Positions 1-9,138 of a stretch of DNA of 64,000 nucleotides are shown in pieces. Each line of letters starts with the position of its first letter. The first letter of the stretch is position 1. The stretch is taken from positions 62,001-126,000 of the forward strand of contig NZ_BJNE01000001.1 of the NCBI RefSeq assembly GCF_006539525.1, written 5' to 3'. This DNA comes from Glutamicibacter nicotianae. GTDB taxonomy: Bacteria; Actinomycetota; Actinomycetes; Actinomycetales; Micrococcaceae. The notes beneath the pieces were generated by a model. The model was not told the origin of the DNA. It searched no databases and saw only the letters and a list, made by a program, of their open reading frames with translations. Position numbers and translations under genes: made by a program.

Positions 1-1659
1 GCCATCGAGCTGGCCGAGGCGGGCACCGATGTGCTGGCCGTGGGCAAGCGCCCGCGCCACGATGCGCACACCGCGCTGGCCGCCGGCGGCATCAACGCGG
101 CGCTGGGCACGATGGACGCCGAGGACAGCTGGCAGCAACATGCGGCGGACACCATCAAGGAGAGCTACTTCCTGGCCGATCCGCGCACCGTGCAGGTGGT
201 CGCCGAGGGCGCGGCCCGCGGCATCGAGGACCTGGAACGCTACGGCATGAACTTCGCCCGCGAAACCGACGGCCGCATCTCGCAGCGCTTCTTCGGCGCC
301 CACACCTTCCGCCGCACCGCCTTCGCCGGGGACTACACCGGGCTGGAAATCCAGCGCACCCTCATCAAACGGGCCGCGCAGCTGCAGGTCCCGATCCTCG
401 ACACCGTCTACATCACCGAACTGCTCACCGCCGAAGGCCGGATTTTCGGCGCCTACGGCTTCGACGTCAATGATGGCACCGGCTACCTCATCCACGCCGA
501 CGCGGTCATCCTGGCCGCCGGCGGGCACAACCGCATCTGGCGCCGCAGCAGCTCGCGCCGCGACGAGAACACCGGCGACTCGTTCCGCCTGGCCGTCCAG
601 GCCGGCGCCCGATTGCGTGACCCGGAACTGGTGCAGTTCCACCCCTCGGGCATCATCGAACCGGAAAGCGACGCCGGAACCCTGGTCTCCGAGGCCGCGC
701 GCGGCGAAGGTGGTATCCTCACCAATGCGCTGGGCGAACGCTTCATGGCCCGCTATGATGCGAAGCGCATGGAGCTGTCCACCCGCGACCGCGTCGCACT
801 GGCCGCCTACACCGAAATCCGCGAGGGCCGCGGCACCGAAAACGGCGGAGTCTGGCTGGACGTGTCGCACCTGGACCGCGAGGTCATCATGAAGCGGCTG
901 CCGCGGGTCTACCAGACCATGATGGAACTGCAGATGCTGGACATCACCGAACAGAAGATGGAGATTGCCCCGACCGCGCACTACTCCATGGGCGGGGTGT
1001 GGGTGGATCCGCTGACGCATGCCACCGAGGTTCCCGGGCTCTACGCCATCGGCGAGGCTTCCTCCGGGCTGCACGGGGCCAACCGGCTGGGCGGCAACTC
1101 GCTGATCGAACTGCTGGTCTTCGGGCGCATCGTGGGGCAGCACGCGGCGCAGTATTCCGCCTCGCTGGCCGCCCAGCCGCGCTCGGCCCAGGCCGTCGCC
1201 GACGCCCGCGCCCGCGTCGCCGAGCTGCTCGGATCCCGGGGCCAGGAAAACGTGCGCAGCCTGCAGCGCGCCATCCGTGACCTGATGACTGAGCATGCCG
1301 GGGTGGTGCGTGATGAAGCGGGATTGCTGGCAGGCCTGGCGAAGCTGGAGAGAATCGAGCAGCGCATGGAGAACGTGGGAATCCACCCGGACATCGCCGG
1401 CTACCAGGACCTGGCGCACGCCTTCGACCTGAAGTCCTCGGCGTTGGCCGCCCGCGCCACGCTGGAAGCGGCGCTCGAACGCCGCGAAACCCGCGGCTGC
1501 CACAACCGCAGCGACTACCCGGCCATGGACCCGGCCCTGCAGGTGAACCTGGTCTGGTCGCCGAGCACCGGGATCACCCGCGAAGCGATTCCCGAGATCC
1601 CGGAGCAGATCGCGGAACTGATCACCGAAGTCTCCCAGGAGGGCAAGCTGGTCGAGTAA
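1..1659 (+). CDS. FAD-dependent succinate dehydrogenase/fumarate reductase-type flavoprotein, 5'-truncated
   Basis: The reading frame is open from the first base, so the N-terminus with the FAD dinucleotide fold lies outside the window; 552 residues are visible. Family signatures seen are HTALAAGGINAALG near the new N-terminus (the His-anchored flavin loop), LVQFHPSGI, SEAARGEGGIL, APTAHYSMGGV and the C-terminal IGEASSGLHGANRLGGNSL loop. Proteins of this family transfer electrons between a dicarboxylate and an iron-sulfur partner. No iron-sulfur or membrane-anchor subunit follows; the next gene is an unrelated channel, so partners would have to lie upstream. L-aspartate oxidase (NadB) is the main alternative, but the loops look more like SdhA/FrdA. 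Family assignment is firm; the exact substrate is inferred. Confidence 0.82.
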   Translation, partial: AIELAEAGTDVLAVGKRPRHDAHTALAAGGINAALGTMDAEDSWQQHAADTIKESYFLADPRTVQVVAEGAARGIEDLERYGMNFARETDGRISQRFFGAHTFRRTAFAGDYTGLEIQRTLIKRAAQLQVPILDTVYITELLTAEGRIFGAYGFDVNDGTGYLIHADAVILAAGGHNRIWRRSSSRRDENTGDSFRLAVQAGARLRDPELVQFHPSGIIEPESDAGTLVSEAARGEGGILTNALGERFMARYDAKRMELSTRDRVALAAYTEIREGRGTENGGVWLDVSHLDREVIMKRLPRVYQTMMELQMLDITEQKMEIAPTAHYSMGGVWVDPLTHATEVPGLYAIGEASSGLHGANRLGGNSLIELLVFGRIVGQHAAQYSASLAAQPRSAQAVADARARVAELLGSRGQENVRSLQRAIRDLMTEHAGVVRDEAGLLAGLAKLERIEQRMENVGIHPDIAGYQDLAHAFDLKSSALAARATLEAALERRETRGCHNRSDYPAMDPALQVNLVWSPSTGITREAIPEIPEQIAELITEVSQEGKLVE

Positions 1660-1776
1660 CGATTTCACCCGAATTTGCCAGCCGGGCATCGGTACCTGAA
1701 ACTGTCGTTAGCGGCAGGACACGGGTCCGGTTCCCGGATCCGCATCCGGGGGTGAGCCGCGCGAGTGGAGGAATCA

Positions 1777-2409
1777 ATGGCCCACGTCGGGCTGGTCTTC
1801 GTAGGCCTGATCTTGTTCATCAACGGGCTGGTGTCCCTGGGCCGAATTCCGGCCCATTCGGCCGCAGTGCTCAACCTCATGGTGGGCGGCGTGCAAATCC
1901 TGCTGCCTACGCTGATCATGGTCCAGGCCGGCAGCGACACCCTGATGGTCAATGGCGCCTGGCCGAGCTACCTGTTCGGAATGACCTATCTTCTGGTGGG
2001 CCTGAATACGCTCTGCGGCTTCGATACCGGCGCCTTCGGCTGGTTCAGCGCCTTCGTGGCAATGATCGCCGTGTACAAGGCGGTGATGTCCCTGAGCACG
2101 GATCCCATCTTCGCGGTGATTTGGCTGTCGTGGGCGCTGATGTGGCTGTGCCTGTTCCTGCAGCATGCGCTGGGGGTGCAACGGCTAGGTGGCATCGAGC
2201 TGCAGCGCTTCGCCGGCTGGCTGCTGGTCAGCGCCGGAATCCCGTCCAGCACGGTGCCGGCGCTGTTCGCCCAGAACGGGATCTGGACGACCGCCCCGGC
2301 TGCCGGCCTTGCGGCGTTGGCGGCTCTGGCGGTGTCACTGGGCTTCAGCGCCTGGCAGGGGCTTCGCTCGGACAGAACGCTGGAGGCGCGCCAGAACCTC
2401 GCGGCCTAG
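1777..2409 (+). CDS. AmiS/UreI-family amide/urea channel
   Basis: A 210-residue, very hydrophobic protein with about six predicted membrane helices. It opens with MAHVGLVFVGLILFINGL and GRIPAHSAAVLNLMVGG, which fit the AmiS/UreI family of proton-gated urea or short-chain amide channels in the cytoplasmic membrane. ATG 1777 is preferred over GTG 1765 because GGAGG at 1767-1771 sits 5 nt upstream of it. No urease or amidase gene is visible nearby, so the substrate cannot be read from context. Its stop overlaps by 4 bp, tail to tail, with the ABC-F gene on the other strand. Confidence 0.82.
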   Translation: MAHVGLVFVGLILFINGLVSLGRIPAHSAAVLNLMVGGVQILLPTLIMVQAGSDTLMVNGAWPSYLFGMTYLLVGLNTLCGFDTGAFGWFSAFVAMIAVYKAVMSLSTDPIFAVIWLSWALMWLCLFLQHALGVQRLGGIELQRFAGWLLVSAGIPSSTVPALFAQNGIWTTAPAAGLAALAALAVSLGFSAWQGLRSDRTLEARQNLAA

Positions 2410-4088
2410 CGGTCGCGCTGCACCCGGGCCTCGTCCCACACCGGCGTGTCGGACTCGTAGACCTTGCCGTCGGAGCCGAAGACCAGGAAGCGGTCGAAGC
2501 CACGGGCGAACCAGCGGTCGTGGGTGACTGCCAGGACGGTGCCCTCGAACGCGTCGATGGCGCGTTCCAGCGCCTCGCCCGAATGCAGGTCCAGGTTGTC
2601 GGTGGGCTCATCGAGCAGCAGCAGCGTCGCCCCGGAGAGTTGCAGCAGCAGGATCTGGAAGCGCGCCTGCTGGCCGCCGGAGAGCGAGTCGAATTTCTGC
2701 TCCGACTGCCCGGCCAGGCCGTAGCCATCCAGCGCGCCGGCGGCCGCCTCGCGCGGCAGGCCCGAGCGGTGCTCGTCGCCGCGGTGCAGGATCTCCAGCA
2801 GCGTGCGGCCGAACAGGTCCGGGCGCGAATGGGTCTGCGCGAAGTAGCCGGGGCGGATGCGCGCCCCGAGCTTCACGGTGCCGGCGTGTTCCACCGGCTC
2901 GATGACCACGTCGGAGACCGGCAGGTGCTCGCGCTCCGGGTCGGTGCCGCCGGAGGCCAGCAGACGCAGGAAGTGCGATTTGCCCGAGCCGTTGGATCCC
3001 AGGATGCCGACGCGGTCGCCGAACCAGATCTCGGTATTGAAGGGCTTCATGAGGTTGGCCAGCTCAAGCTTCTCGGCGACGATCGCGCGCTTGGCGGTGC
3101 GACCGCCCTTCAGCCGCATCTGCACGTTCTGCTCCAGCGGGATGGCCTGCGGCGGGCCGGCTTCCAGGAACTTCTCCAGCCGGGTGGTGGCCGCCTGGTA
3201 GCGGTTGGCCATGTCGGAGCGGAACGCGGCCTTGGTCTTGTACATGTTCACCAGCTCCTTGAGCTTGGCATGCTCCTCGTCCCAGCGCTTGCGCAGCTCC
3301 TCGAAGCGCTCGTTGCGCTCCTTGCGGGCGTCCACATAGGAACCGAACGCCCCGCCGTGCACCCAGGCGGTCGCCCCGCCATGGCCCGGCTCCAGGGTGA
3401 CGATGCGGGTAGCGGCGTTGTTCAGCAGCTCGCGATCGTGGCTGATGAACAGCACGGTCTTGTTGGAGCGGGACATCGTCTCCTCCAGCCAGCGCTTGCC
3501 CGGCACGTCCAGGTAGTTGTCCGGCTCGTCCAGCAGCAGCAGCTCGTCGTTGCCCTCGAACAGTGCTTCGAGCACCAGGCGCTTTTGCTCGCCGCCGGAC
3601 AGGGTGCGCGCCAGCCGGTCCCCGGCCTTGTCGAAGCCGACGCCCAAGGCGGCCATGCAGACCTTGTCCCAGGTGGTTTCCAGCTCGTAGCCGCCGGCGT
3701 CGCCCCATTCGATGATCGCCTCGGCGTAGCGCATGTGGACTTTCTCGTCCTCGCTGGTGAGCATCTTCGCCTCGTACTCGGCGACCTTGGCGGCGGCCTG
3801 GGCCAGCGCCGGGGCGGCGGTGGACAGCAGCAGGTCCTTCACCGTCGACTCGTCGCGCACCTGCCCGACGAACTGGCGCATGATGCCCAGGGTGCCGGTG
3901 CGGTTGATGGAGCCTTCGTCCGCCGTCAGATCTCCTGCGATGATCTTGAACAGGGTGGTCTTGCCGGTGCCGTTGGGTCCGATCAGCGCGGTCTTGGAAC
4001 CGGCGGTGACTTTGAAGGCCACCCCGCCCAGCAGCGCGGTGCCGTCGGAAAGGAAATACTGGATGTCTGTTACGTCGATATGGGCCAC
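2406..4088 (-). CDS. ABC-F family ATPase (duplicated ATP-binding cassettes, no membrane domain)
   Basis: This 560-residue soluble protein has two ABC cassettes in tandem. The first has Walker A GPNGTGKT at residues 37-44, signature LSGGEQ and Walker B LLLLDEPDN; the second has Walker A GSNGSGKS, LSGGQQ and LLLLDEPTDNLD. A charged linker rich in Glu, Lys and Arg lies between them, as expected for ABC-F proteins that act on the ribosomal exit site rather than as transporters. It could be a translation factor of the EttA/Uup kind or an antibiotic-protection factor; the sequence alone does not decide. The start is GTG 4088, with TAGGAT (minus strand) 6 nt upstream and no Shine-Dalgarno sequence, suggesting a leaderless mRNA divergent from the next gene. 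Confidence 0.88.
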   Translation of the reverse strand: MAHIDVTDIQYFLSDGTALLGGVAFKVTAGSKTALIGPNGTGKTTLFKIIAGDLTADEGSINRTGTLGIMRQFVGQVRDESTVKDLLLSTAAPALAQAAAKVAEYEAKMLTSEDEKVHMRYAEAIIEWGDAGGYELETTWDKVCMAALGVGFDKAGDRLARTLSGGEQKRLVLEALFEGNDELLLLDEPDNYLDVPGKRWLEETMSRSNKTVLFISHDRELLNNAATRIVTLEPGHGGATAWVHGGAFGSYVDARKERNERFEELRKRWDEEHAKLKELVNMYKTKAAFRSDMANRYQAATTRLEKFLEAGPPQAIPLEQNVQMRLKGGRTAKRAIVAEKLELANLMKPFNTEIWFGDRVGILGSNGSGKSHFLRLLASGGTDPEREHLPVSDVVIEPVEHAGTVKLGARIRPGYFAQTHSRPDLFGRTLLEILHRGDEHRSGLPREAAAGALDGYGLAGQSEQKFDSLSGGQQARFQILLLQLSGATLLLLDEPTDNLDLHSGEALERAIDAFEGTVLAVTHDRWFARGFDRFLVFGSDGKVYESDTPVWDEARVQRDR

Positions 4089-4158
4089 CTGGCAATCCTA
4101 TCGGGCTTTGGCCGGTTCGTTCCCGCCGCGGCAACCCGCGCTGGGCTAGCGTAGTGCC

Positions 4159-5061
4159 ATGCAGATCGAATTGGACATCTCCGGCGCGCTTCATGCCTGC
4201 TGCCATCCGGGCTTCGCAGTGGGCGAGAAGGTCCGCTGGGAGGTCGCTCGGCTGCGCTACCCGGATGGCACCGTGGCCTGCGAGCTGAATGACCACGACA
4301 CGTTCAGCGAATCCGGGGTGCCGGTGAGTCCGGTGCACGGCATAGTGGCGGACATCCACTACATCGACCACCACTACGAGCCGGCCATCGGCGATCCCGG
4401 AGTGCTGCAGCCCTCCGGGGAACCGGCCAGGATCACCCCGACCACCAGCGTCCCTGCGGGCACTGACTTCAATCACGATCTCATCCACGTCACCCTGGAA
4501 CTTCTCGACCCAAACCAGCTGCCGCAGATCTGCGACTGGGATCCGCAATTGGGCTGCCCGTCGGATCCCTCAGCGCGCGAAGACTCCGCTCGCGCGCAGT
4601 TCGAGCTCAGCAGCGCAAGCGTCCACTTGCGTGAACTCGCTGAGGAACTGGCGAAGCGCTACGGCCACTTGGCCCAGGTGCGCTCCGATGGCCTAGGCCA
4701 GATCTCGATGCTGCCGCGGGCCGCCGGCGCCGCCGAAGTGCACTGGCGGCTGGATTTCAGCGATGTCCCCACGCTGCTGGTGCTCACCGTGGCCGGCGCC
4801 GAGTGGACCTGGCCAGCTGATGCGGCATCGATCGGGCAGCTGGCGCAGATCGTGGAAGCGGTCGCCGCCGGGCGCCTTGAAGAACAGCGGCAGGCAACCG
4901 GCGCCAGCATGGTCCTTGCGATGAGCATCGAGCTGGCCGATGGCACCACACTGATCCAGCGCGACACGGTCCACGGATTCGGTGGGCAGGATGCTTTTGC
5001 GGTTATCAGTCCCTTGGGCGACCGGTTGGCCCGAACTGGCGAGTTCACGCCCTGGGCCTAG
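4159..5061 (+). CDS. Hypothetical protein (300 aa)
   Basis: A complete frame with actinobacterial codon bias, encoding a soluble, acidic 300-residue protein that I do not recognise. The first ~100 residues look beta-rich, with His- and Asp-containing stretches such as DIHYIDHHYEPA. The second half (about 150-300) contains alternating helical and strand segments, with ELAEELAKRYGHLAQV and a later VPTLLVLTVAGAEWTW stretch. No signal peptide or membrane helix is seen. It is divergent from the ABC-F gene. TAGCGT at 4147-4152 lies 6 nt before the ATG and no ribosome binding site is present, so the transcript is probably leaderless. The N-terminal part may match an actinobacterial DUF, which a profile search could show. 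Confidence 0.7.
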   Translation: MQIELDISGALHACCHPGFAVGEKVRWEVARLRYPDGTVACELNDHDTFSESGVPVSPVHGIVADIHYIDHHYEPAIGDPGVLQPSGEPARITPTTSVPAGTDFNHDLIHVTLELLDPNQLPQICDWDPQLGCPSDPSAREDSARAQFELSSASVHLRELAEELAKRYGHLAQVRSDGLGQISMLPRAAGAAEVHWRLDFSDVPTLLVLTVAGAEWTWPADAASIGQLAQIVEAVAAGRLEEQRQATGASMVLAMSIELADGTTLIQRDTVHGFGGQDAFAVISPLGDRLARTGEFTPWA

Positions 5062-5212
5062 CGGCCGCCTGCCTGCTGGATCAGTTGCGTCGAAAGCGAC
5101 GTCCAGCTGACACCCGGGCGTCACCTGGTGTTCGCCTGCCGGCCTCAAAGGCTTGCGAATCTTGGGAGGTCATCTCAAGCAAACGCCAAGCAATTTTCGG
5201 GGGACTACCGAC

Positions 5213-7765
5213 GTGAATCGAACCGCACAGAGGTCAGCGGGCATCCTTGCCGCGCTGGCATTAGGGGCCGCGGGCCTCGCACCGCTGGCACTGGCCGCAG
5301 GGGCCAACGCGGAGAGCGGAAGCTATTTCGAGCGCACCGCCACCTACCCGGTGCACCAGAACCATCCCGAGGGCGCCGCGGCGCAGACCGCCGCGGAAAT
5401 CTCCACCGTCTCGGCCGATGGGCAGACGCTGATCTACACCGACGCGCTCTCGCGCCAGATCGGCTTCGTCGACATTTCCGACGCCGCGAAGCCGGTGGGC
5501 CTGGGCACCCTGCCGCTGCACCAGCTGGGCAGCGCCCAGGACGAGCCGACCAGCGTCGCCGCCTTCGGCGAGTACGTGATGGTGGTCGTCAACACCTCCA
5601 CCAGCTACAGCGATCCCTCGGGCCGCGTGGACGTGGTGCGCATTGCCGACCGCACGCTGGTGCACAGCATCGCGTTGCCGGGCCAGCCCGATTCCATTGC
5701 GCTGTCCGCCGACGGCGCCTATGCGGCGATCGCCATCGAGAACGAACGCGACGAGGATGCCGGCGACGGAGGGCTGCCGCAGGCCCCTGCCGGTTCGGTG
5801 GCGATCCTCGACACGGTGGGCGAGTCCCCGGCGGACTGGTCTCTGCGCGAGGTGCCGCTGGCCGGCGGAACGCGCGAGAACCCCGAAGCGCTGGATGAGC
5901 TAGCGCAGGCAGGGCTGGACACCCCGCAGGATCCGGAACCCGAATACGTGAGCATCAACGCGCGCAACCAGGCGGCGGTCTCTCTCCAGGAAAACAACGG
6001 CATCGTGCTGATCGACCTGCCGAGCGGCACCATCACCAAGGCCTTCAGCGCCGGCACCGTGGACCTGGACGGAATCGACACCGACGAGGACGGAAAACTC
6101 GACCCGGCAGGCTCGCTGCTGGGGGTGCCACGCGAACCGGATGCCATTGGCTGGATCCAGGACCGCTACCTGGCCACCGCGAACGAGGGCGACTGGAAGG
6201 GCGGCAGCCGCGGTTTCACCGTCTTCGATTCGAGCACCGGCGAACCGGTGTGGGATGCGGGAAACAGCTTCGAGCATCTCGCGCTGTCCCAGGGGCTGTT
6301 CCCCGAAAGCCGGGCAGGGAAGAAGGGCACCGAACCGGAGGGCCTGGCCATCGGCGAATACCAGGGCACCGACTACGCCTTCGTCGCCTCCGAACGCGGG
6401 AACTTCGTTGCGGTCTACGATATGACCGACCCGCGCGCGCCGAAGTACCTGCAGACCCTGCCCACCACCAACGGGCCGGAAGGCATCCTGCCGATCCCGG
6501 GCCGCGAGCTGCTCGCCGTCTCCTCGGAAACCGACGAGGCCGAGAACGGGGTGCGTTCGGCGCTGAACCTGTTCAGCTTCGGTGCCGCCGCACCGCAATT
6601 CCCGCAGCTGTCCTCCGATCCGCACGTTCCGGTGCCGTTCGGCGCGCTCAGCGGGCTGTCGGCCAACCCGGCCGATGCCTCGCAGCTCTTCGCAGTCAGC
6701 GACAACGCGTACCAGCCGCGCATCTACACCCTGGAAGCCGGCACCCCGGCCACCGTCGAATCCTCGATGGAGGTCACCGAGGCCAGTGTCGAACTGGACC
6801 TGGAAGGCCTTGCCGCCCGCGCCGACGGCGGATTCTGGGCAGCCCATGAAGGGGAAAGCGGGGCGGAGAACCTGCTGGTGCGCATCGACGCGGAAGGCGT
6901 GGTGCAGGAGGAGATCGCGCTGCCTGAATTGGCGGAGCTGGGCAAGCACGGGCTGGAAGGCATCGCCGCCACCGGCTCAGGCGAAAAGGAAGAAGTGGTG
7001 TTCGCGGTGCAGCGCGATCTGCCCGGAGAGGATTACGTCCGCCTGGGCAAGTACCTGCCGGCCATCGGCGAATTCAGCTGGTACGGTTACCAGCTGGAAG
7101 CGGCCGCGGACGGCGCCTGGAACGGCTTGTCGGAAATCACCGCCCTGCCCGATGGCTCCTACGCGGTGATCGAGCGTGATAATCAAGCGGGGCCTGACGC
7201 CGCGCACAAGAAGATCTACCAGGTGCGGCTTCCGGACGCTGCGGCCGGGGAGATGCCGCTGGTGCAGAAGACGCTGGCGGCCGATGTGCTGCCGGCGCTG
7301 CAGGAAACCAGCGGATGGACCCAGGAGAAGCTCGAGGGCCTGGCCGTTGCCGATGGCGAGGTCTACGTGGTGACCGACAACGATGCGGTGGAGGACGCCA
7401 CCGGCGAGACCGTGTTCGCGCACCTGGGTACGGCCGATAAGGTGTTCGACCTGGCCGGCCCGGAATCGAGCACGGAACCGAGCGACGAGCCAAGCCAGCA
7501 GCCGGGCGAGCAGCCAAGCGAGGAACAGAGCGAAGCTCCGGTCACGGAACCAACGGCGAGCCCTTCGCAGTCCCCGCAGCGGGAATCCGGACAGCCCCAG
7601 GCGCCTACGGATGCGCCGCAGCAGTCGCGGCCAGCCGAGCCTGAAGCCGGAGAAAACCTCGCCGACACCGGCGCCAACAGCTTCTGGCTGATCCCGGTGG
7701 GCGCGGTGATCGCGTTGCTCGGCGCGGCGGCGGCGATCAAGAGCTCACGGGCCCGCGCCAAGTAG
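5213..7765 (+). CDS. Secreted, cell-wall anchored esterase-like phytase/choice-of-anchor beta-propeller protein
   Basis: GTG 5213 is preferred over the upstream TTG 5153 because it places a signal peptide at the very start: RTAQR, then a hydrophobic core, then cleavage near AGANA|ESG. About 850 residues follow. The N-terminal half has repeated blade-like units (VDISDAAKPVGLGTL, VYDMTDPRAPKYLQTL) typical of a beta-propeller of the choice-of-anchor I type. The second half (about 480-740) resembles the esterase-like phytase domain, with LEGLAARADGGFW and HGLEGIA motifs. A Pro/Ser/Glu-rich stretch of about 65 residues then leads to LADTG, a hydrophobic helix and a basic tail ARAK, i.e. a sortase sorting signal of the LAxTG type. 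A role in extracellular phosphate ester use is inferred only. Confidence 0.78.
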   Translation: MNRTAQRSAGILAALALGAAGLAPLALAAGANAESGSYFERTATYPVHQNHPEGAAAQTAAEISTVSADGQTLIYTDALSRQIGFVDISDAAKPVGLGTLPLHQLGSAQDEPTSVAAFGEYVMVVVNTSTSYSDPSGRVDVVRIADRTLVHSIALPGQPDSIALSADGAYAAIAIENERDEDAGDGGLPQAPAGSVAILDTVGESPADWSLREVPLAGGTRENPEALDELAQAGLDTPQDPEPEYVSINARNQAAVSLQENNGIVLIDLPSGTITKAFSAGTVDLDGIDTDEDGKLDPAGSLLGVPREPDAIGWIQDRYLATANEGDWKGGSRGFTVFDSSTGEPVWDAGNSFEHLALSQGLFPESRAGKKGTEPEGLAIGEYQGTDYAFVASERGNFVAVYDMTDPRAPKYLQTLPTTNGPEGILPIPGRELLAVSSETDEAENGVRSALNLFSFGAAAPQFPQLSSDPHVPVPFGALSGLSANPADASQLFAVSDNAYQPRIYTLEAGTPATVESSMEVTEASVELDLEGLAARADGGFWAAHEGESGAENLLVRIDAEGVVQEEIALPELAELGKHGLEGIAATGSGEKEEVVFAVQRDLPGEDYVRLGKYLPAIGEFSWYGYQLEAAADGAWNGLSEITALPDGSYAVIERDNQAGPDAAHKKIYQVRLPDAAAGEMPLVQKTLAADVLPALQETSGWTQEKLEGLAVADGEVYVVTDNDAVEDATGETVFAHLGTADKVFDLAGPESSTEPSDEPSQQPGEQPSEEQSEAPVTEPTASPSQSPQRESGQPQAPTDAPQQSRPAEPEAGENLADTGANSFWLIPVGAVIALLGAAAAIKSSRARAK

Positions 7766-7785
7766 CCGGCGGGTCCCCGGGCACA

Positions 7786-7823
7786 GCGAAGGCGTGGCAC
7801 CTGCACGGGTGCCACGCCTTCGC
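7786..7823. terminator. Bidirectional hairpin terminator between convergent genes
   Basis: A perfect 15-bp stem (7786-7800 with 7809-7823) and an 8-nt loop lie between the stops of the surface protein and the small membrane-tethered protein on the opposite strand. It can serve both transcripts. Confidence 0.8.
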
Positions 7824-7832
7824 GGATTAAAG

Positions 7833-8180
7833 CTAGTTCTTCTTCTGCGAGATCACGACCGCTGCCACGGCGGCGATGACCAGCGAGATGAGCAGGAACT
7901 TGCCGCCCTTGCCGGACTTCTTCTCCGGGGCGGAAAGGCTCTTCTGGGCCGCCTGCACGGCGTTCTCCACGGAGGCGCGGGCCCGCTTGGCGGCCTTGGA
8001 GTTCCCACCGACATTTTCGATCAGGTTTGCGCCGGCCTTGCTGATGGCATCGGTGTTGACGCCGGCGACGGCCTCGTTCCAGCTGCCGCGGATTTCCTTG
8101 GGCAGCTCTTCCTTGGCGGTCTTGGCGAGTTTCGCCAGCGACTTCTCAACTTGCTTCAAGCTCTTGGCAGTTTTCGACAT
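7833..8180 (-). CDS. Small protein with a C-terminal membrane helix, unknown function
   Basis: The protein has 115 residues. Residues 1-90 are strongly helical and Lys/Ala/Glu-rich (SLKQVEKSLAKLAKTAKEEL), suggesting an amphipathic or coiled-coil segment. Residues about 92-110 (FLLISLVIAAVAAVVIS) form one membrane helix, followed by the short basic tail QKKN. This is the layout of a tail-anchored or single-pass protein with the helical part in the cytoplasm. GAGAGGAA lies a few bases upstream of ATG 8180. It stands alone, between a terminator and a divergent 7-TM gene. No family could be named. Confidence 0.72.
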   Translation of the reverse strand: MSKTAKSLKQVEKSLAKLAKTAKEELPKEIRGSWNEAVAGVNTDAISKAGANLIENVGGNSKAAKRARASVENAVQAAQKSLSAPEKKSGKGGKFLLISLVIAAVAAVVISQKKN

Positions 8181-8296
8181 GTTGTTCCTCTCTGGTGGAC
8201 CTGGAGTCGGGTAGACCTTGAGGTCTCGGTTCCAGCCTAGCCAGCCGGAGGTTGGCGCTCAAGGATGCGCCATTGCGCTCACTGCGAACTGGGAAC

Positions 8297-9079
8297 TTAC
8301 TGGGAGGGCCGGCGCAGCGCGCGGATCCGGGTGCGCAGTGCGCTGAACAGGCACAGCAGCATCAGGATCGCGGCGACCGAGAGCACCGTCGCGAACCCCG
8401 GCGAGGTGGACTGCCCGGTATAGCGGTCGGCGATGATCCAGCCGATCACCCACAGCGCACCGGCGTTCAGGTAGATCCCCATCGGGTTCTTGAAGCTGAC
8501 CGCGCTGAGGAACAGCGCCAGCAGCAGCACCGCGAGCGCGCAGGCTCCCTTGAACATCAGCGAGCCGGCGTCCGCGCCGGAGTGCGCGGTGACGGCGACG
8601 GCTTCGGCCAGCACGATCACCGAGAGCCACCCGGCGAACAGGCCGAAGCTGGCGCGGGTGATCCACCGGTCCACCTGCCGCAGCGCCACGGTCCTGCCGA
8701 CCATCACCACAATGCGGACCAGCAGGGCCAGCAGGAGCAGGCCGAAAGCCAGCGAGGCGCCGATGCGGTCGCGCTCCAGGAACGCCACCCACAGCGCGTT
8801 GCACAGCACCGCGCCGAGCACCCAGGGCCGCAGCCGGTGGTGCAGCCCGGTGCGTTCTTGCGGCAGGCACTGCCAGATCGCGTAGAACGCCACGGCGGCC
8901 ATCAGCCCGAACCAGGGCAGCTGCCCGATGCGCGGAACGGAGGCGACGGTGGCATCCTGGCCCAGCCAGCCGCCGGCGAGATCTTCCAGCCCGGCGGCCG
9001 AAAGCACCGCCCATGCCGCCCAGCCCAAGCCGAGCAGGATGGCGGCCGCATAGCCCACGGTAACCAGCCTTGTCTTCAC
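8297..9079 (-). CDS. Multi-spanning membrane protein related to tryptophan-rich sensory (TspO/MBR-like) proteins
   Basis: 260 residues with about seven hydrophobic segments. WITRASFGLFAGWLSVIVL, just past the middle, resembles the conserved YxFxLYxGWxSVA stretch of bacterial tryptophan-rich sensory/TspO-related proteins, and Trp residues recur elsewhere (GLGWAAWAVL, LPWFGLMAAV, ALWVIGWIIADRY). Function in this group is unclear (tetrapyrrole or light/oxygen signalling in classical TspO). The start is GTG 9079, with TACGTT (minus strand) 7 nt upstream and no ribosome binding site. It shares a 59-bp intergenic stretch with the divergent PLP-enzyme gene. Assignment to the wider family is moderate; function is not claimed. 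Confidence 0.65.
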   Translation of the reverse strand: MKTRLVTVGYAAAILLGLGWAAWAVLSAAGLEDLAGGWLGQDATVASVPRIGQLPWFGLMAAVAFYAIWQCLPQERTGLHHRLRPWVLGAVLCNALWVAFLERDRIGASLAFGLLLLALLVRIVVMVGRTVALRQVDRWITRASFGLFAGWLSVIVLAEAVAVTAHSGADAGSLMFKGACALAVLLLALFLSAVSFKNPMGIYLNAGALWVIGWIIADRYTGQSTSPGFATVLSVAAILMLLCLFSALRTRIRALRRPSQ

Positions 9080-9138
9080 GAATCCGAACGTACCACGGCC
9101 CGGGGACCAAAATGGTTCGCCACGGCTAGAGTGGAAGC

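Noticed and set aside
1752-4154. 800-codon plus-strand frame
   Set aside because: It runs antisense over the well-supported ABC-F gene and out of frame over AmiS/UreI; composition is Arg/Gln/Gly-rich with no family motif.
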